A stretch of 64,000 bases of DNA from Sphingomonadales bacterium UBA656. Lineage in GTDB: Bacteria > Pseudomonadota > Alphaproteobacteria > Sphingomonadales > Sphingomonadaceae. The position numbers and the translations under genes were made by a program. The DNA is taken from contig DBOC01000006.1 of assembly GCA_002299895.1 (NCBI GenBank), forward strand, positions 155,691-219,690. Reading direction: 5' to 3'. The notes below the pieces were generated by a model that made no database searches, was not told where the DNA came from, and worked only from the letters and a program-made list of their open reading frames with translations. Shown here in pieces: positions 1 to 9,460 of the stretch (the stretch's first letter is position 1; each line of letters begins with the position of its first letter).

Positions 1-255
1 ACCAATGTCGGTGTGCGGCGAATAAATGGTGATGACATCGTCTTCGCTGATTTTCAGCCAAGTCGCAAAGCCATGCTCGCCTTCGCCTATGATACGCGCT
101 TTGGCATCCTTGGCGGCATTGCTATCGGCGATTGAGATGCCGAATAGCCCAGCGCCGACGACGGCGACGCCGCCGATTAAAAAGGCACGACGCTTGACGC
201 CCTTGCGCTTGAGCGGCGCTTCGGATGCGCTATCGATTGCGGTGTTATCGGCCAT
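1..255 (-). CDS. Molybdenum hydroxylase, Mo-binding subunit (N-terminal part)
   Basis: The first 85 codons of a gene that continues beyond the left edge. The N-terminus has a Tat-like leader (KRKGVKRRAFLIGG followed by a hydrophobic stretch), then FATWLKISEDDVITIYSPHTD, the typical opening of the large subunit of isoquinoline 1-oxidoreductase/IorB-type aldehyde oxidases. These bind the Mo-cytosine-dinucleotide cofactor and oxidise aldehydes or N-heterocycles in the periplasm or at the membrane. Its ATG at 255 shares one base with the stop of the iron-sulfur subunit, so both are co-translated. The substrate cannot be deduced from this fragment. Confidence 0.8.
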   Translation of the reverse strand, partial: MADNTAIDSASEAPLKRKGVKRRAFLIGGVAVVGAGLFGISIADSNAAKDAKARIIGEGEHGFATWLKISEDDVITIYSPHTDIG

Positions 256-737
256 CAGGCGGCTCCTTCAACAGCTACTGCGGCCTGTCCGGTGGCGGCG
301 CGAATGGCCTTGCGGATGCGCGGATAGGTACCGCAGCGGCACAGGTTGGTCATCGCAGCGTCAATTTGCGCATCGCTTGGGCGACCGGTTTTTTCGATGA
401 GCGCCACGGCGGCCATGATTTGTCCGGACTGACAATAGCCGCATTGCGGTACTTGCGCCGCAATCCATGCCGTTTGCACCGCATGCAGCGTACCATCAGC
501 GGATTTTAGCCCTTCAATCGTGGTAATGGATTTGCCCGCAACCTCGCTCACTGGCACGCTGCACGAACGGGTGGGTTCGCCATCGACATGGACGGTGCAC
601 GCCCCGCACGCCGCGACGCCGCAACCGAATTTTGTGCCGGTCAGGCCAAGCTCTTCCCGGATGACCCACAATAAGGGCGTATCTGGTTCGGCGGACAAAG
701 CGACTGCTTTGCCGTTGATGGACGTCTGAATTGCCAT
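255..737 (-). CDS. (2Fe-2S) subunit of molybdenum hydroxylase (IorA-like)
   Basis: A 160-residue protein starting at MAIQTSINGKAV. It has the plant-type ferredoxin cluster motif FGCGVAACGACTVHVDG and the C-terminal helical-domain cluster motif CGYCQSGQIM with CRCGTY, the two [2Fe-2S] sites of small subunits of xanthine dehydrogenase-family enzymes. It passes electrons from the Mo subunit encoded immediately downstream (one-base overlap). The divergent XdhC-like and MocA-like genes supply cofactor maturation, which supports a functional Mo enzyme. Length fits the IorA/CoxS family. Confidence 0.92.
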   Translation of the reverse strand: MAIQTSINGKAVALSAEPDTPLLWVIREELGLTGTKFGCGVAACGACTVHVDGEPTRSCSVPVSEVAGKSITTIEGLKSADGTLHAVQTAWIAAQVPQCGYCQSGQIMAAVALIEKTGRPSDAQIDAAMTNLCRCGTYPRIRKAIRAATGQAAVAVEGAA

Positions 738-806
738 GCGAAGAAGCTCCCGTCTAAAGTTGCCTTTCATATAGCAACGCTTCCTGCACTTTGCTAGCGG
801 GTAGCC

Positions 807-1745
807 ATGCAAACGGGTAGTGCCAATCATGATCGCATCCTTGCCGCCGCGCTGGATTGGGCGGGCGCGCCGATGGCGATTGCGACGGTAGTCGAAACGT
901 GGAAATCTGCGCCTTGCCCGACGGGAACGCATATGCTGGTCCATGCCGATGGGCGGTTCGTGGGTTCGGTCTCCGGCGGCTGTGTCGAGGCGGATGTTCT
1001 GGAACGCGCGCAAATGGTGCTGGCGGGCGCGCCAGCGGTGCTCAGGAGGTATGGCGTTGCCGATAACGCCGCATGGGATGTTGGCTTGCCTTGCGGCGGG
1101 GATATACTGGTGTTGGTGCAGCCCGTTTCGGCAGACGGCTTCCCCGAAAGCCTGTTTGCCGACATCGTCAGTGCGCGGGGCAAGGGGGCGAAATTGTCCG
1201 TGGTGACCGACCTTGCCACGGGCCGAAGTGCAATAGGGCAGGATGCGGCGGCAGAGAGCTTTATAAATGTCTATTATCCGCCCCGCCGCTTGTTGATTGT
1301 CGGCGCGGTGGAGATTGCGGCGGCATTGTCGGCGATTGCGGTGTCGCAAGGCATTGATGTGACCTTATGCGACCCGCGCGGGCGGTTTCTGACGGCAGAT
1401 CGCTTCCCCAATGTCCGTCTTGATGACCGCTGGCCGGACGAAGCGGTGAAGGCCTTCGCGCCCGACAGCCGCAGCGCGATTGTGACCTTGAGCCATGATC
1501 CCAAGATTGATGATCCCGCTTTGATTGCGGCGTTGGCCAGCCCTGCGACCTATGTCGCGGCCTTGGGTTCGGTCCGGTCGCATCAGGCGCGGCTGTCGCG
1601 GCTGTCTGCGGCGGGGGTCAGCGCGGAACAATGCGCGCGGATAGAGGGGCCAGCGGGCGTTGCGATTAATGCGATCAGCGCGCCAGAAATCGCGCTGTCG
1701 ATTGCGGGTGGGATGATCCGCGCGTTTAACCACGGCCTGCGTTAA
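807..1745 (+). CDS. XdhC/CoxI family molybdenum cofactor insertion protein
   Basis: A 312-residue XdhC/CoxI protein. Visible are the N-terminal XdhC motif region (VETWKSAPCPTGTHM, then VGSVSGGCVEADVLE) and a Rossmann-like C-terminal half (RRLLIVGAVEIAAAL, then YVAALGSVRSHQARL) with IAGGMIRAF at the end. Family members bind Mo cofactor, guide its sulfuration and insert it into the apo-hydroxylase. The gene is divergent from the Mo hydroxylase (69-bp gap) and its stop overlaps the start of the cytidylyltransferase-like gene, so it probably matures that enzyme. Confidence 0.88.
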   Translation: MQTGSANHDRILAAALDWAGAPMAIATVVETWKSAPCPTGTHMLVHADGRFVGSVSGGCVEADVLERAQMVLAGAPAVLRRYGVADNAAWDVGLPCGGDILVLVQPVSADGFPESLFADIVSARGKGAKLSVVTDLATGRSAIGQDAAAESFINVYYPPRRLLIVGAVEIAAALSAIAVSQGIDVTLCDPRGRFLTADRFPNVRLDDRWPDEAVKAFAPDSRSAIVTLSHDPKIDDPALIAALASPATYVAALGSVRSHQARLSRLSAAGVSAEQCARIEGPAGVAINAISAPEIALSIAGGMIRAFNHGLR

Positions 1746-2338
1746 TGGAGGCCAAGCAGGTCGCAATTGTTGTCCTTGCTGCGGGACATGCGCGCCGCTT
1801 TGGTGCGGATAAATTGATGGCGGATTTGGACGGTGCGCCGCTCGGGATACGCGCCGCGCGCAATTTGGCCGGCATCGACGCGGCAGCGCATTTTGCGGTG
1901 TGTCAGCCCGGCGCAGCGATAGCGCCTCATTATGCAGAATTGGGCTATAATATCGTTGAAAATTCCAATGCAAATCTAGGCCTATCATCCTCGCTCCACC
2001 TTGCGGTTGGGGCGGCGGCGAAGACCAAGGCGCAAGCCTTGCTGATTGTGCTGGCGGATATGCCTTTCATCATGCCCGCGCATATCGACGCGCTGATCGC
2101 GGCGTGCGATCATGATATCATTGCATCGACGGATGGCGGCCAATCGATGCCGCCCGCGATATTCCCGCGGTCTACTTGGCCTTCGCTTTTGGATACAAAG
2201 GGCGATGCCGGCGCACGGATAATCTTGTCAAAGGCCCGCAATTTGGCCGCGCCATTGGGAAGTTTGCGCGACATAGACACGCCAGATGATTTGGCGGCTT
2301 CAAAATCGCCGCTGCTTGGCTTAGACCCTCTATCATGA
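1745..2338 (+). CDS. MocA/MobA-like molybdenum cofactor nucleotidyltransferase
   Basis: A 197-residue NTP-transferase. The N-terminal signature VLAAGHARRFGADKLM matches the LAAGxSxRMGxxK loop that binds the nucleotide in MobA/MocA proteins; LIVLADMPFI supplies the DMP metal-binding motif. The likely reaction is transfer of CMP to molybdopterin to make the MCD cofactor used by IorAB/xanthine dehydrogenase-type enzymes. The start overlaps the stop of the XdhC gene by one base and its own end overlaps the next ATG by four bases. Confidence 0.87.
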   Translation: MEAKQVAIVVLAAGHARRFGADKLMADLDGAPLGIRAARNLAGIDAAAHFAVCQPGAAIAPHYAELGYNIVENSNANLGLSSSLHLAVGAAAKTKAQALLIVLADMPFIMPAHIDALIAACDHDIIASTDGGQSMPPAIFPRSTWPSLLDTKGDAGARIILSKARNLAAPLGSLRDIDTPDDLAASKSPLLGLDPLS

Positions 2339-3942
2339 AACAGCATTCTGCGCGTCCCGCAATTGAAGCCGCCTTGCGCAATCCCAACCTCATGACGGCA
2401 GCTGTGGCTTTGTCGGAAAATCGGTTAGAAGATGCAGAGCCCTTATTGCGCGGCCATTTGCGCGATGCGCCAACGGATGTCGCGGCAATCCGCATGATGG
2501 CCGAATTGGCGGCGCGCGTTGGCCGGTTAAAAGATAGCGAGGCGTTGCTGCGCCGCGCCTTGGAACTGACGCCCGATTTCGGCGCAGCGCGGGCCAATTT
2601 GGCGACGGTGCTCTATAAACAAAACCGCTTTCCAGAGGCGCTGGAACATCTCAACGCCGTTTTGGCGGAAGGCGGCGATAAGCCCGTCCAACAAAATCTG
2701 AAAGCCGCGGCCCTTGGCCGGATTGGCGGCTATGAAGAGGCTGTCGCGCTGTATCAGGAATTGACCACGCGTTTCCCCGACCATGCCAAATTATGGATGA
2801 GCTATGGTCATATGCTCAAGACCGTGGGCAGGCAGGAGGAAAGCATCGCCGCCTATCGACGCGCTCTGGCGGTGGAACCCACTTTGGGTGAGGTCTATTG
2901 GAGCCTCGCCAATTTAAAGACGGTCAGCTTCTCTGAGGATGACGTCGCCGATATGGGCAAGGCTTTGACGACCGCAGGGCTTGGGAATGAGGATGCATAT
3001 CATCTTCATTTTGCACTGGGCAAAGCGATGGAGGAGCGCGCTGACCATGATGCGGCATTCGCGCATTATGCCAAAGCAAACGCGCTGCGCAGTGTCGAGC
3101 TAGATTATGATCCGCAGGCGGTGCGCAAGCAGGTCGATAATGTTATCGCGTCATGCACGCCGGGATATTGGAGTGCGCGGGCTGGGCAGGGGCATGACGC
3201 AGCCGATCCGATCTTCATCATTGGTATGCCGCGCGCGGGTTCCACGCTGATTGAACAAATCCTTGCCAGCCATTCTCAGGTGGAAGGCACGATGGAGTTG
3301 CCGGACATCCCCGCGATGGCGATGCGCGAAGGCCGCGACACGGGCTGGGTTGATGCGTTGCGTGGCTTTAGCGCGCAGGACGCCGAGCGGCTCGGTGCTG
3401 AGTTTATCGAACGCACCCGTATCCAGCGCAAGACCGATAAGCCCTTCTTCATCGACAAGCTGCCCAATAACTGGATTTATCTCGCTTTCATCCGGCTTAT
3501 CCTGCCCAATGCCAAAATCATCGACGCGCGGCGGCATCCGCTCGATTGCTGTTTTTCCAATTATCGGCAGCATTTCGCAAAGGGGCAGGCGTTTAGTTAT
3601 GATCTGGCCCATATGGGACAATATTATGCCGATTATGTGCGGTTGATGGCACATTTTGACGCAGTTCAGCCGGGCTATTTCTACCGCGTCATTCATGAAG
3701 AATTATTAGAAAATCCAGAACGCGAAATTCGTGGGCTATTGGATTATTTGGGCCTGCCATTTGAAGATAATTGTCTGAATTTTCATCAGAATACTCGCGC
3801 GGTTCGGACGGCGTCTAGCGAACAAGTGCGGCGTCCCATCAACCGCGACGGCGTGGATCAATGGAAGCCTTATGCCGCGCATCTGGACCCATTGAAGCAT
3901 GCATTGGGTACGTTGTGGGAGAGCTATCCGGCCATATCATAG
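2335..3942 (+). CDS. TPR-repeat sulfotransferase
   Basis: A 535-residue two-part protein. Residues ~1-240 contain tetratricopeptide repeats (for example LLRGHLRDAPTDVAAIRMMA and LLRRALELTPDFGAARANLA). Residues ~285-535 are a sulfotransferase: FIIGMPRAGSTLIEQILASH is the 5'-PSB loop binding PAPS, and DARRHPLDCCFSNYRQ is the 3'-PB region. TPR-sulfotransferases are common in sphingomonads; acceptors are mostly unknown (sugars, lipids or proteins). The ATG overlaps the previous stop by four bases, so it is co-translated with Mo-cofactor genes although no functional link is evident. Confidence 0.88.
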   Translation: MKQHSARPAIEAALRNPNLMTAAVALSENRLEDAEPLLRGHLRDAPTDVAAIRMMAELAARVGRLKDSEALLRRALELTPDFGAARANLATVLYKQNRFPEALEHLNAVLAEGGDKPVQQNLKAAALGRIGGYEEAVALYQELTTRFPDHAKLWMSYGHMLKTVGRQEESIAAYRRALAVEPTLGEVYWSLANLKTVSFSEDDVADMGKALTTAGLGNEDAYHLHFALGKAMEERADHDAAFAHYAKANALRSVELDYDPQAVRKQVDNVIASCTPGYWSARAGQGHDAADPIFIIGMPRAGSTLIEQILASHSQVEGTMELPDIPAMAMREGRDTGWVDALRGFSAQDAERLGAEFIERTRIQRKTDKPFFIDKLPNNWIYLAFIRLILPNAKIIDARRHPLDCCFSNYRQHFAKGQAFSYDLAHMGQYYADYVRLMAHFDAVQPGYFYRVIHEELLENPEREIRGLLDYLGLPFEDNCLNFHQNTRAVRTASSEQVRRPINRDGVDQWKPYAAHLDPLKHALGTLWESYPAIS

Positions 3943-4064
3943 TTGCTGCAATGCAACAGTATGGCGTAAAATAATGCGTAATCAGGCTATCGGGCGATTA
4001 GACATTGCGTGCATGTGGGTTTAGGAGCCTATTTGTATCAAATAAACCAAGTGGGGGGGTAATT

Positions 4065-6491
4065 GTGCTTAAATTAAATCATCGGACGAATGTCCGGACG
4101 GCCATGGCCGCGTTGCTGACATCAACCGCTTTTGGCGTTGTTGCCCCGGCAATGGCGCAGGAAGCCGCGACTGAGGACAGCAATGTCATCGTCGTGACCG
4201 CGCAAAAGCGCGAACAGAATTTGCAAGACGTGCCAATCGCGATCAACGCCATCGGCAATGAAAAGCTTGATCAGTTGCAGGTCAGCGAATTGCAGGATGT
4301 TGTAAAATTCCTGCCATCGGTAACCATTCAGCAAGGCGGCCCCGGTTTCGCGCAAGTATATTTCCGCGGCGTAGCCTCTGGCGAAAACGCCAACCACTCG
4401 GCTTCGCTGCCAACGGTCGGCACCTATCTTGACGAAATGCCGATCACGACCATTCAAGGCGCGCTCGATCTGCATGCTTATGACTTGGCACGTGTGGAGG
4501 CGCTCGCTGGACCACAAGGCACATTATATGGTGCAAGTTCGATGGCTGGTACGTTGAAGCTGGTGACCAACGCGCCAGATACATCGGGTTTCTACGGCAG
4601 TGCCGGCGTTGAGGTGAACACTGTGGCGCATGGCGATATCGGGTCGATTTACGAAGGCTTTGTCAACGTGCCGATCTCCGAAGGTGCAGCGGCGCGTCTG
4701 GTTGGCTGGTATCGCGACGATGGCGGCTATATCGACAATATTGCAGGTAGCCGGACCTACGCCTCGTCCCGCATTAGGCAGAGCAACGCAGCGTTGGTCG
4801 AAAAAAACTATAATGATGCCGAAACCTATGGTGCGCGTTTGGCACTGGGCATTGATCTTGATGACAATTGGACGATTAAGCCCACCGTGATGGGGCAAGT
4901 CCAAAATACACAAGGTAGCTATTCGCAAGAACGTTCGGGACAAACCAAGAAAGAACTTCAAACCGTTCAGTACAATCCAGAAGGCAGCCGTGATAAATGG
5001 ATTCAGGCAGCTCTGACGGTTGAAGGCACCATCGGTAATTGGGATGTGACCGCGACGGGTGGTCATTTGCGTCGTAAGACCGAAACCCAGTCGGATTATT
5101 CCGATTATGCGTATTTCTATGACGCTTTGTCCGGCTACGGGGCCTATTTTTACGATAATGCCGGCAATCTGGTGAACCCCAACCAGTATATTCAAGGCAT
5201 TGATCGGTATAAGAGAAGCTTTGGTGAATTGCGGGTTGCAAGCCCAACCGATGCGCCATTGCGCTTCATCGGTGGTGTGTTTGCGCAGCGCCAGTCGCAC
5301 AATATTGAGCAAAATTACATCATCGACAATATTGCCGATTCCATCACCGTGAAGGGAACCGCTAGCAATATCTGGTTGACCAAGCAGTTGCGGGTCGACC
5401 GTGATTATGCCGCGTTCGGTGAATTGACCTATGATTTGACCGAGAAGCTCTCGCTGACTGGTGGTTTGCGTTATTATAAGTTCGATAACTCGCTGCAGGG
5501 TTTCTTCGGATTTTCTAGCGGCTATTCGAGCAAGACGGGCGAAGCTGCCTGCCTTAACACCAATGGCACAACGCGGCGCGCCAATCCGGCGGGTACGCCT
5601 GTGCCAATCATCGTCGCGGGCAGCCCTTGCACCAACGTGGACAAATCCACGTCGGACACGGGCGTCATTCATAAGTTGAATGCCACATATAAAATCAACG
5701 ACGATGTTCTGCTTTATGCCACATGGTCGCGCGGTTTCCGTCCAGGCGGGATCAACCGTCGCGGTACCTTGCCACCTTATGGTTCGGACGAGCTCGACAA
5801 TTATGAATTGGGCTGGAAAACGACATTTGGTGCATTCCGTTGGAATGGTGCGATTTTCCAAGAAGATTGGAACAATATCCAGCTTTCCTTCTTGGGGGCG
5901 AACGGCCTAACCGAAATCCGCAATGCGGGCGTATCGCGCATCCGTGGTCTCGAAATGGATGCGGGTTATCGGGCAGGCGGGTTCAGCTTGAATGCTGGCT
6001 TTAGCTTCAATGACGCTTCAATTCGTCGCGATTTCTGCGCTATTGCCAATGCAACTTTTGATTGCACCACCGCTGGAAATGAGTTGCTGGCAGAGTCCGG
6101 ATCACGTTTGCCTGTGACCGCTAAGTTCAAGGGCAATGCCGTTGCACGTTACCAATTCCCAGTCGCCGATTGGGATGGCCATGTGCAGTTTGCGGTCAAT
6201 CACACCGGCAGCCGCCGCAGCGATTTGCGGCCTGCGCAAAATGCGATCAAGGGCGATCTTGATGCCTATACCACCGCTGACTTCTCGGTTGGCGTGAAGA
6301 ATGACGCATGGGCGATTGAGGCATTTGCCACAAACTTGTTCGATACACGCGGCGTGGTGAATACCGGCGTCCAATGTCTTGAAACGGTTTGCGGAACGGG
6401 TGTCACGGCGTCCACGCCCACCGGCGGCGCGTTTTACGATGTGGTCATTAAGCCACGCGTTATCGGCCTGAAATTCTCGCGCGACTTTTAA
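4065..6491 (+). CDS. TonB-dependent outer-membrane receptor
   Basis: About 808 residues from the GTG at 4065. I prefer this start because a G-rich ribosome binding stretch (4051-4059) precedes it and it gives a proper signal peptide (NHRTNVRTAMAALLTSTAF, then PAMAQEA); an upstream ATG at 4005 would add 20 unlikely residues. The plug begins at VIVVTAQKREQNLQDVPIAI; barrel features and the C-terminal aromatic ending (LKFSRDF) complete it. Such receptors import scarce nutrients with TonB-ExbBD energy. The substrate is unknown. A strong terminator follows. Confidence 0.93.
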   Translation: MLKLNHRTNVRTAMAALLTSTAFGVVAPAMAQEAATEDSNVIVVTAQKREQNLQDVPIAINAIGNEKLDQLQVSELQDVVKFLPSVTIQQGGPGFAQVYFRGVASGENANHSASLPTVGTYLDEMPITTIQGALDLHAYDLARVEALAGPQGTLYGASSMAGTLKLVTNAPDTSGFYGSAGVEVNTVAHGDIGSIYEGFVNVPISEGAAARLVGWYRDDGGYIDNIAGSRTYASSRIRQSNAALVEKNYNDAETYGARLALGIDLDDNWTIKPTVMGQVQNTQGSYSQERSGQTKKELQTVQYNPEGSRDKWIQAALTVEGTIGNWDVTATGGHLRRKTETQSDYSDYAYFYDALSGYGAYFYDNAGNLVNPNQYIQGIDRYKRSFGELRVASPTDAPLRFIGGVFAQRQSHNIEQNYIIDNIADSITVKGTASNIWLTKQLRVDRDYAAFGELTYDLTEKLSLTGGLRYYKFDNSLQGFFGFSSGYSSKTGEAACLNTNGTTRRANPAGTPVPIIVAGSPCTNVDKSTSDTGVIHKLNATYKINDDVLLYATWSRGFRPGGINRRGTLPPYGSDELDNYELGWKTTFGAFRWNGAIFQEDWNNIQLSFLGANGLTEIRNAGVSRIRGLEMDAGYRAGGFSLNAGFSFNDASIRRDFCAIANATFDCTTAGNELLAESGSRLPVTAKFKGNAVARYQFPVADWDGHVQFAVNHTGSRRSDLRPAQNAIKGDLDAYTTADFSVGVKNDAWAIEAFATNLFDTRGVVNTGVQCLETVCGTGVTASTPTGGAFYDVVIKPRVIGLKFSRDF

Positions 6492-6566
6492 CGATTGTTC
6501 ACTTTTCTTCGCACAAAATATTTGTAGTAAGAAAAGTGAAACATCGTCACGAACCGCGTGACACAT

Positions 6567-6614
6567 AGTTTGTCGTTAAAGGCGACAGAAACAGTTTGTC
6601 GCTAAAGGCGACAG
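6567..6614 (+). repeat. Two tandem 22-bp hairpin repeats
   Basis: Two near-identical 22-bp units, 6567-6588 and 6593-6614, differ at one base and have a 26-bp period. Each contains an inverted repeat TGTCG(C/T)..GGCGACA able to form a small stem-loop. They sit between the receptor stop codon and its terminator and could be a REP-like element or an mRNA 3'-end stabiliser. Confidence 0.55.
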
Positions 6615-6621
6615 GGGGAGG

Positions 6622-6650
6622 AAGCCGGATCTGAAAAGATCCGGCTTTTT
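6622..6650 (+). terminator. Rho-independent terminator of the TonB receptor gene
   Basis: A perfect 10-bp stem (AAGCCGGATC with GATCCGGCTT), a 6-nt loop and a run of five T residues (6646-6650). It lies 130 bp after the receptor stop and just before the convergent oxidoreductase stop. Confidence 0.93.
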
Positions 6651-6658
6651 CATTAGCG

Positions 6659-8278
6659 TTACGCAAATATCCGTTTGAACAGGCTGCGGTCGGCGAGCAC
6701 CTCTGCCGCGCAATTATGCCCAGGAGCACCGGTTACGCCGCCGCCGGGATGGCTGCCTGCGCCGCACATATATAGGCCCTTTAGCGGCCCGCGATACGCG
6801 CCATGACCCAAGATCGGCCGTGCCGACCATAATTGGTCAAGGCTCATATTGCCGTGCATGATGTCGCCGCCGACCAATCCAAATTTCCGCTCGAGCCCTT
6901 TGGGGCTGAGAATTTGACGGCCCAAGACGGACGCACGGAAGCCGGGCGCATAGGCCTCAACTGTGCTGATGATATCGTCGGCTGCCTTGTCATCTTCGGC
7001 GTCCCAATCGCGTGGCGCGCCATCGGCGTTGTTCGGCAGTTCTGGCGCAAATTGCTGACAGAAGAGGCTGGCGACATGCTGCCCTGCGGGTGCGAGACTG
7101 TCATCGACGGTGGAGGGGATAAGGATTTCCACAATTGGCTTTTGTGACCAGCCATCGCGCTTCGCATCCAAAAATGCGCGGTCCATATAATCCAATGTTG
7201 GCGCGATGATGATGCCTGATTGATGGTGCTCGCCAGCTTCGGGCAAGCAGGTAAATTTAGGCAGTTCGGACAAGGCCACGTTCATGCGGAACGTGCCGCT
7301 GCCCGCCTTAAAGCCCTTCACGCGGCGTTTGAACTCTGGTTTCAGGTCGGCATCGTCAAATAGGCGTTCGTAGAGCAGTTTGGGCCCGACGTTGGAAATC
7401 ACGCGGTCGGCGACGATTTCCTCGCCGCTTTCCAAGCGGACACCCGCAACTTTTTCGCCATCAACCAACACGCGCGATACAGGCGCTTCCAAGCTGATTT
7501 CGACGCCCAAGTCGCGACATACCTTGGCCATGATCTGCGTGATGGCGCCCATGCCGCCGATGCTGTGACCCCAAGCGCCCTTATTCCCGTTCACTTCGCC
7601 AAAGACGTGGTGCAACAACACATAAGCGCTGCCCGGTGTATCGGGGCTGGCATAATTGCCCACAACCGCATCGAAACCAAAGGCAGCCTTGACCGCTTCG
7701 CTTTCAAACCAGCTATCCAAGAAGCTGCGCGCCGATTTGGTGAACAGTTCGAGCACATCGCGTTGTTGCGATAAATTGAGCTTCATCAGCCCACGGCCCT
7801 GCACGGCGGCATCGATAAGCGTTTTTAGGCCATCGCCGACATTGGGCGGCGAACGCAACGCAAGGTCGCGCAGGACGTCGGCGACGCCTTCCAACATGTC
7901 ATAATATTGCGGCAAGACCGCTGCATCATGCTTTGAAAAGCGCGCAAATTCCGCTTGCGTGCGCTCCAGCCCGCCACCGAGTTTCAAATAACCGCCATCT
8001 TCTTGCGGCAGGAAATTGGAGATGGGCCGTTCAATGACGCGATAGCCATGATCGACCAGCTTCATGTCTGCAATGACTTTGGGTTGCAGCAGGCTGACGG
8101 TGTAGCTCGCGACCGAATTGCGGAAACCGGGGTGGAATTCTTCGGTCACTGCCGCGCCGCCGACGACATCGCGGCGCTCGACGATGCGGACCTTCAGGCC
8201 CGCGCGCGCGAGGTAAAAAGCGCAAACAAGGCCATTATGGCCAGCACCAATGATGAGGGCGTCATATTTCTGTGTCAT
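6659..8278 (-). CDS. NAD(P)/FAD-dependent oxidoreductase, phytoene-desaturase-like (PYROXD2-like)
   Basis: 539 residues from MTQKYDALIIGAGHNG, which holds the Rossmann GxGxxG for FAD; VERRDVVGGAAVTEEFHPGF is the second nucleotide-binding strand. The end GLYMCGAGSHPGGGVTGAPGHN is the usual C-terminal FAD motif of the phytoene dehydrogenase/PYROXD2 group. It overlaps the Rieske oxygenase gene by four bases and is transcribed after it, so both probably act in one oxidative pathway under the divergent TetR regulator. A role in carotenoid synthesis is unlikely as no other crt genes are nearby. Confidence 0.85.
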   Translation of the reverse strand: MTQKYDALIIGAGHNGLVCAFYLARAGLKVRIVERRDVVGGAAVTEEFHPGFRNSVASYTVSLLQPKVIADMKLVDHGYRVIERPISNFLPQEDGGYLKLGGGLERTQAEFARFSKHDAAVLPQYYDMLEGVADVLRDLALRSPPNVGDGLKTLIDAAVQGRGLMKLNLSQQRDVLELFTKSARSFLDSWFESEAVKAAFGFDAVVGNYASPDTPGSAYVLLHHVFGEVNGNKGAWGHSIGGMGAITQIMAKVCRDLGVEISLEAPVSRVLVDGEKVAGVRLESGEEIVADRVISNVGPKLLYERLFDDADLKPEFKRRVKGFKAGSGTFRMNVALSELPKFTCLPEAGEHHQSGIIIAPTLDYMDRAFLDAKRDGWSQKPIVEILIPSTVDDSLAPAGQHVASLFCQQFAPELPNNADGAPRDWDAEDDKAADDIISTVEAYAPGFRASVLGRQILSPKGLERKFGLVGGDIMHGNMSLDQLWSARPILGHGAYRGPLKGLYMCGAGSHPGGGVTGAPGHNCAAEVLADRSLFKRIFA

Positions 8279-9450
8279 TTTTTGCTCCAACCCGATGCCG
8301 GGCGTTGTTCGAGGCGAGCCTCGGGAATGATGTTGCGGATTTGGCGGCAGAAGCTTTTCAGGCATACTTCCTTGTCGGACAGCGGACCCATGGAGAAGCT
8401 GCGGCTCGCCATGCCTTGCTGCACGCGGGTGATGAGGACGGTGTCCTCGGCATTGACTTGCCGGTTGATCCGCCAGTTGAGGTAACGCGCGGCGCGCATT
8501 TCACGGCGCCACTCATAATCGGGGGCGTCAGGCAGGACATAACTGATTTCGCGGATGACGCAGCTATCGGGCCCCGTGGGCAGCCATTGCATGAAGTCCA
8601 CTTGATCAGGATAAATGTCGAAGGCAACCGATGGCCAGAGCTTGAAATAGAGCCAGCGTTTCTGATTGGCGGCGGGTAAATGCGGCACCGGCGGCAGTAA
8701 ATTTTGATAGGCGCGTTCCGACCAGTTGGTTGATGGCCGGTCGACAAGGTCACCCCACATGCGGTCGACATGTGGTTCGGCTTCGACGCCATAGCTTTTG
8801 CCGAACAAGCGCGTCAGGCCGGGATGCGCGACGGGGATGTGCAGGCCATCCGAATAATTGTCGCCGACATTTTTCCAATTCACCGCACGCGGGCGCATGG
8901 TGACGCGGCCAAGCGCCTTCAATTCCTCAAACCGATAGGGCGCGACTTGCGCCTCATAAGGCGTCATCATTTCGGCGACCGAAGGCCCGCCGCTTTCCAG
9001 TCGGACAAACACAAACCCGCGCCAGATTTCCATGTCGACGGGCACAAGGCTGGCCTTATCCTTGTCGAGCGTCGGGTAAGAGGCGCTATCGGGGACGCCA
9101 GTTAATCGGCCATCGAGATCATAGGTCCATGCGTGATAGGGGCAGACCAATTTCTTAGCGCAACCGCCCGAGCCATCGACCAAGCGGCTACCCCGGTGGC
9201 GGCAAACATTGGTGAAGGCGCGGAGTATTTGGTCTGCTCCGCGCACGACAATGACGCTTTCGCCGATATAATCGAGGCTGTGCCAATCGCCCACATTGGG
9301 AACATCGCTGACATGGCACACCACTTGCCAAGATGGGCGGAAGATGCGGTCCACCTCAAGCGCGGCGAATTCGGGATCATCATAGGTCCACGCCGGCAGG
9401 CTCCAACCTTCCAAATGATCATGCGATGTATCTAAGCCTGATTCGGACAT
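8275..9450 (-). CDS. Rieske (2Fe-2S) ring-hydroxylating-type oxygenase, alpha subunit
   Basis: 391 residues from MSESGLDTSHDHLEG, chosen because of the AAGGGGAGC ribosome site in front. The Rieske ligands are CRHRGSRL and CPYHAWTYDLDG; the mononuclear iron site appears as NVGDNYSDGLHIPVAHPG with the D-x2-H-x4-H spacing. These enzymes hydroxylate or demethylate aromatic or quaternary-amine substrates; the substrate here is not evident and no reductase or ferredoxin gene is adjacent. It is divergent from a TetR gene with a palindromic operator covering the short intergenic gap. Confidence 0.9.
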   Translation of the reverse strand: MSESGLDTSHDHLEGWSLPAWTYDDPEFAALEVDRIFRPSWQVVCHVSDVPNVGDWHSLDYIGESVIVVRGADQILRAFTNVCRHRGSRLVDGSGGCAKKLVCPYHAWTYDLDGRLTGVPDSASYPTLDKDKASLVPVDMEIWRGFVFVRLESGGPSVAEMMTPYEAQVAPYRFEELKALGRVTMRPRAVNWKNVGDNYSDGLHIPVAHPGLTRLFGKSYGVEAEPHVDRMWGDLVDRPSTNWSERAYQNLLPPVPHLPAANQKRWLYFKLWPSVAFDIYPDQVDFMQWLPTGPDSCVIREISYVLPDAPDYEWRREMRAARYLNWRINRQVNAEDTVLITRVQQGMASRSFSMGPLSDKEVCLKSFCRQIRNIIPEARLEQRPASGWSKK

Positions 9451-9460
9451 CTTGCTCCCC

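Noticed and set aside
4524..5861. Long minus-strand frame of 445 codons over the TonB receptor
   Set aside because: It is antisense to a well-supported receptor gene, has no domain features and no ribosome site.
6659..8278. Phytoene desaturase of a carotenoid cluster
   Set aside because: No phytoene synthase, cyclase or other crt gene nearby; it is coupled to a Rieske oxygenase instead.
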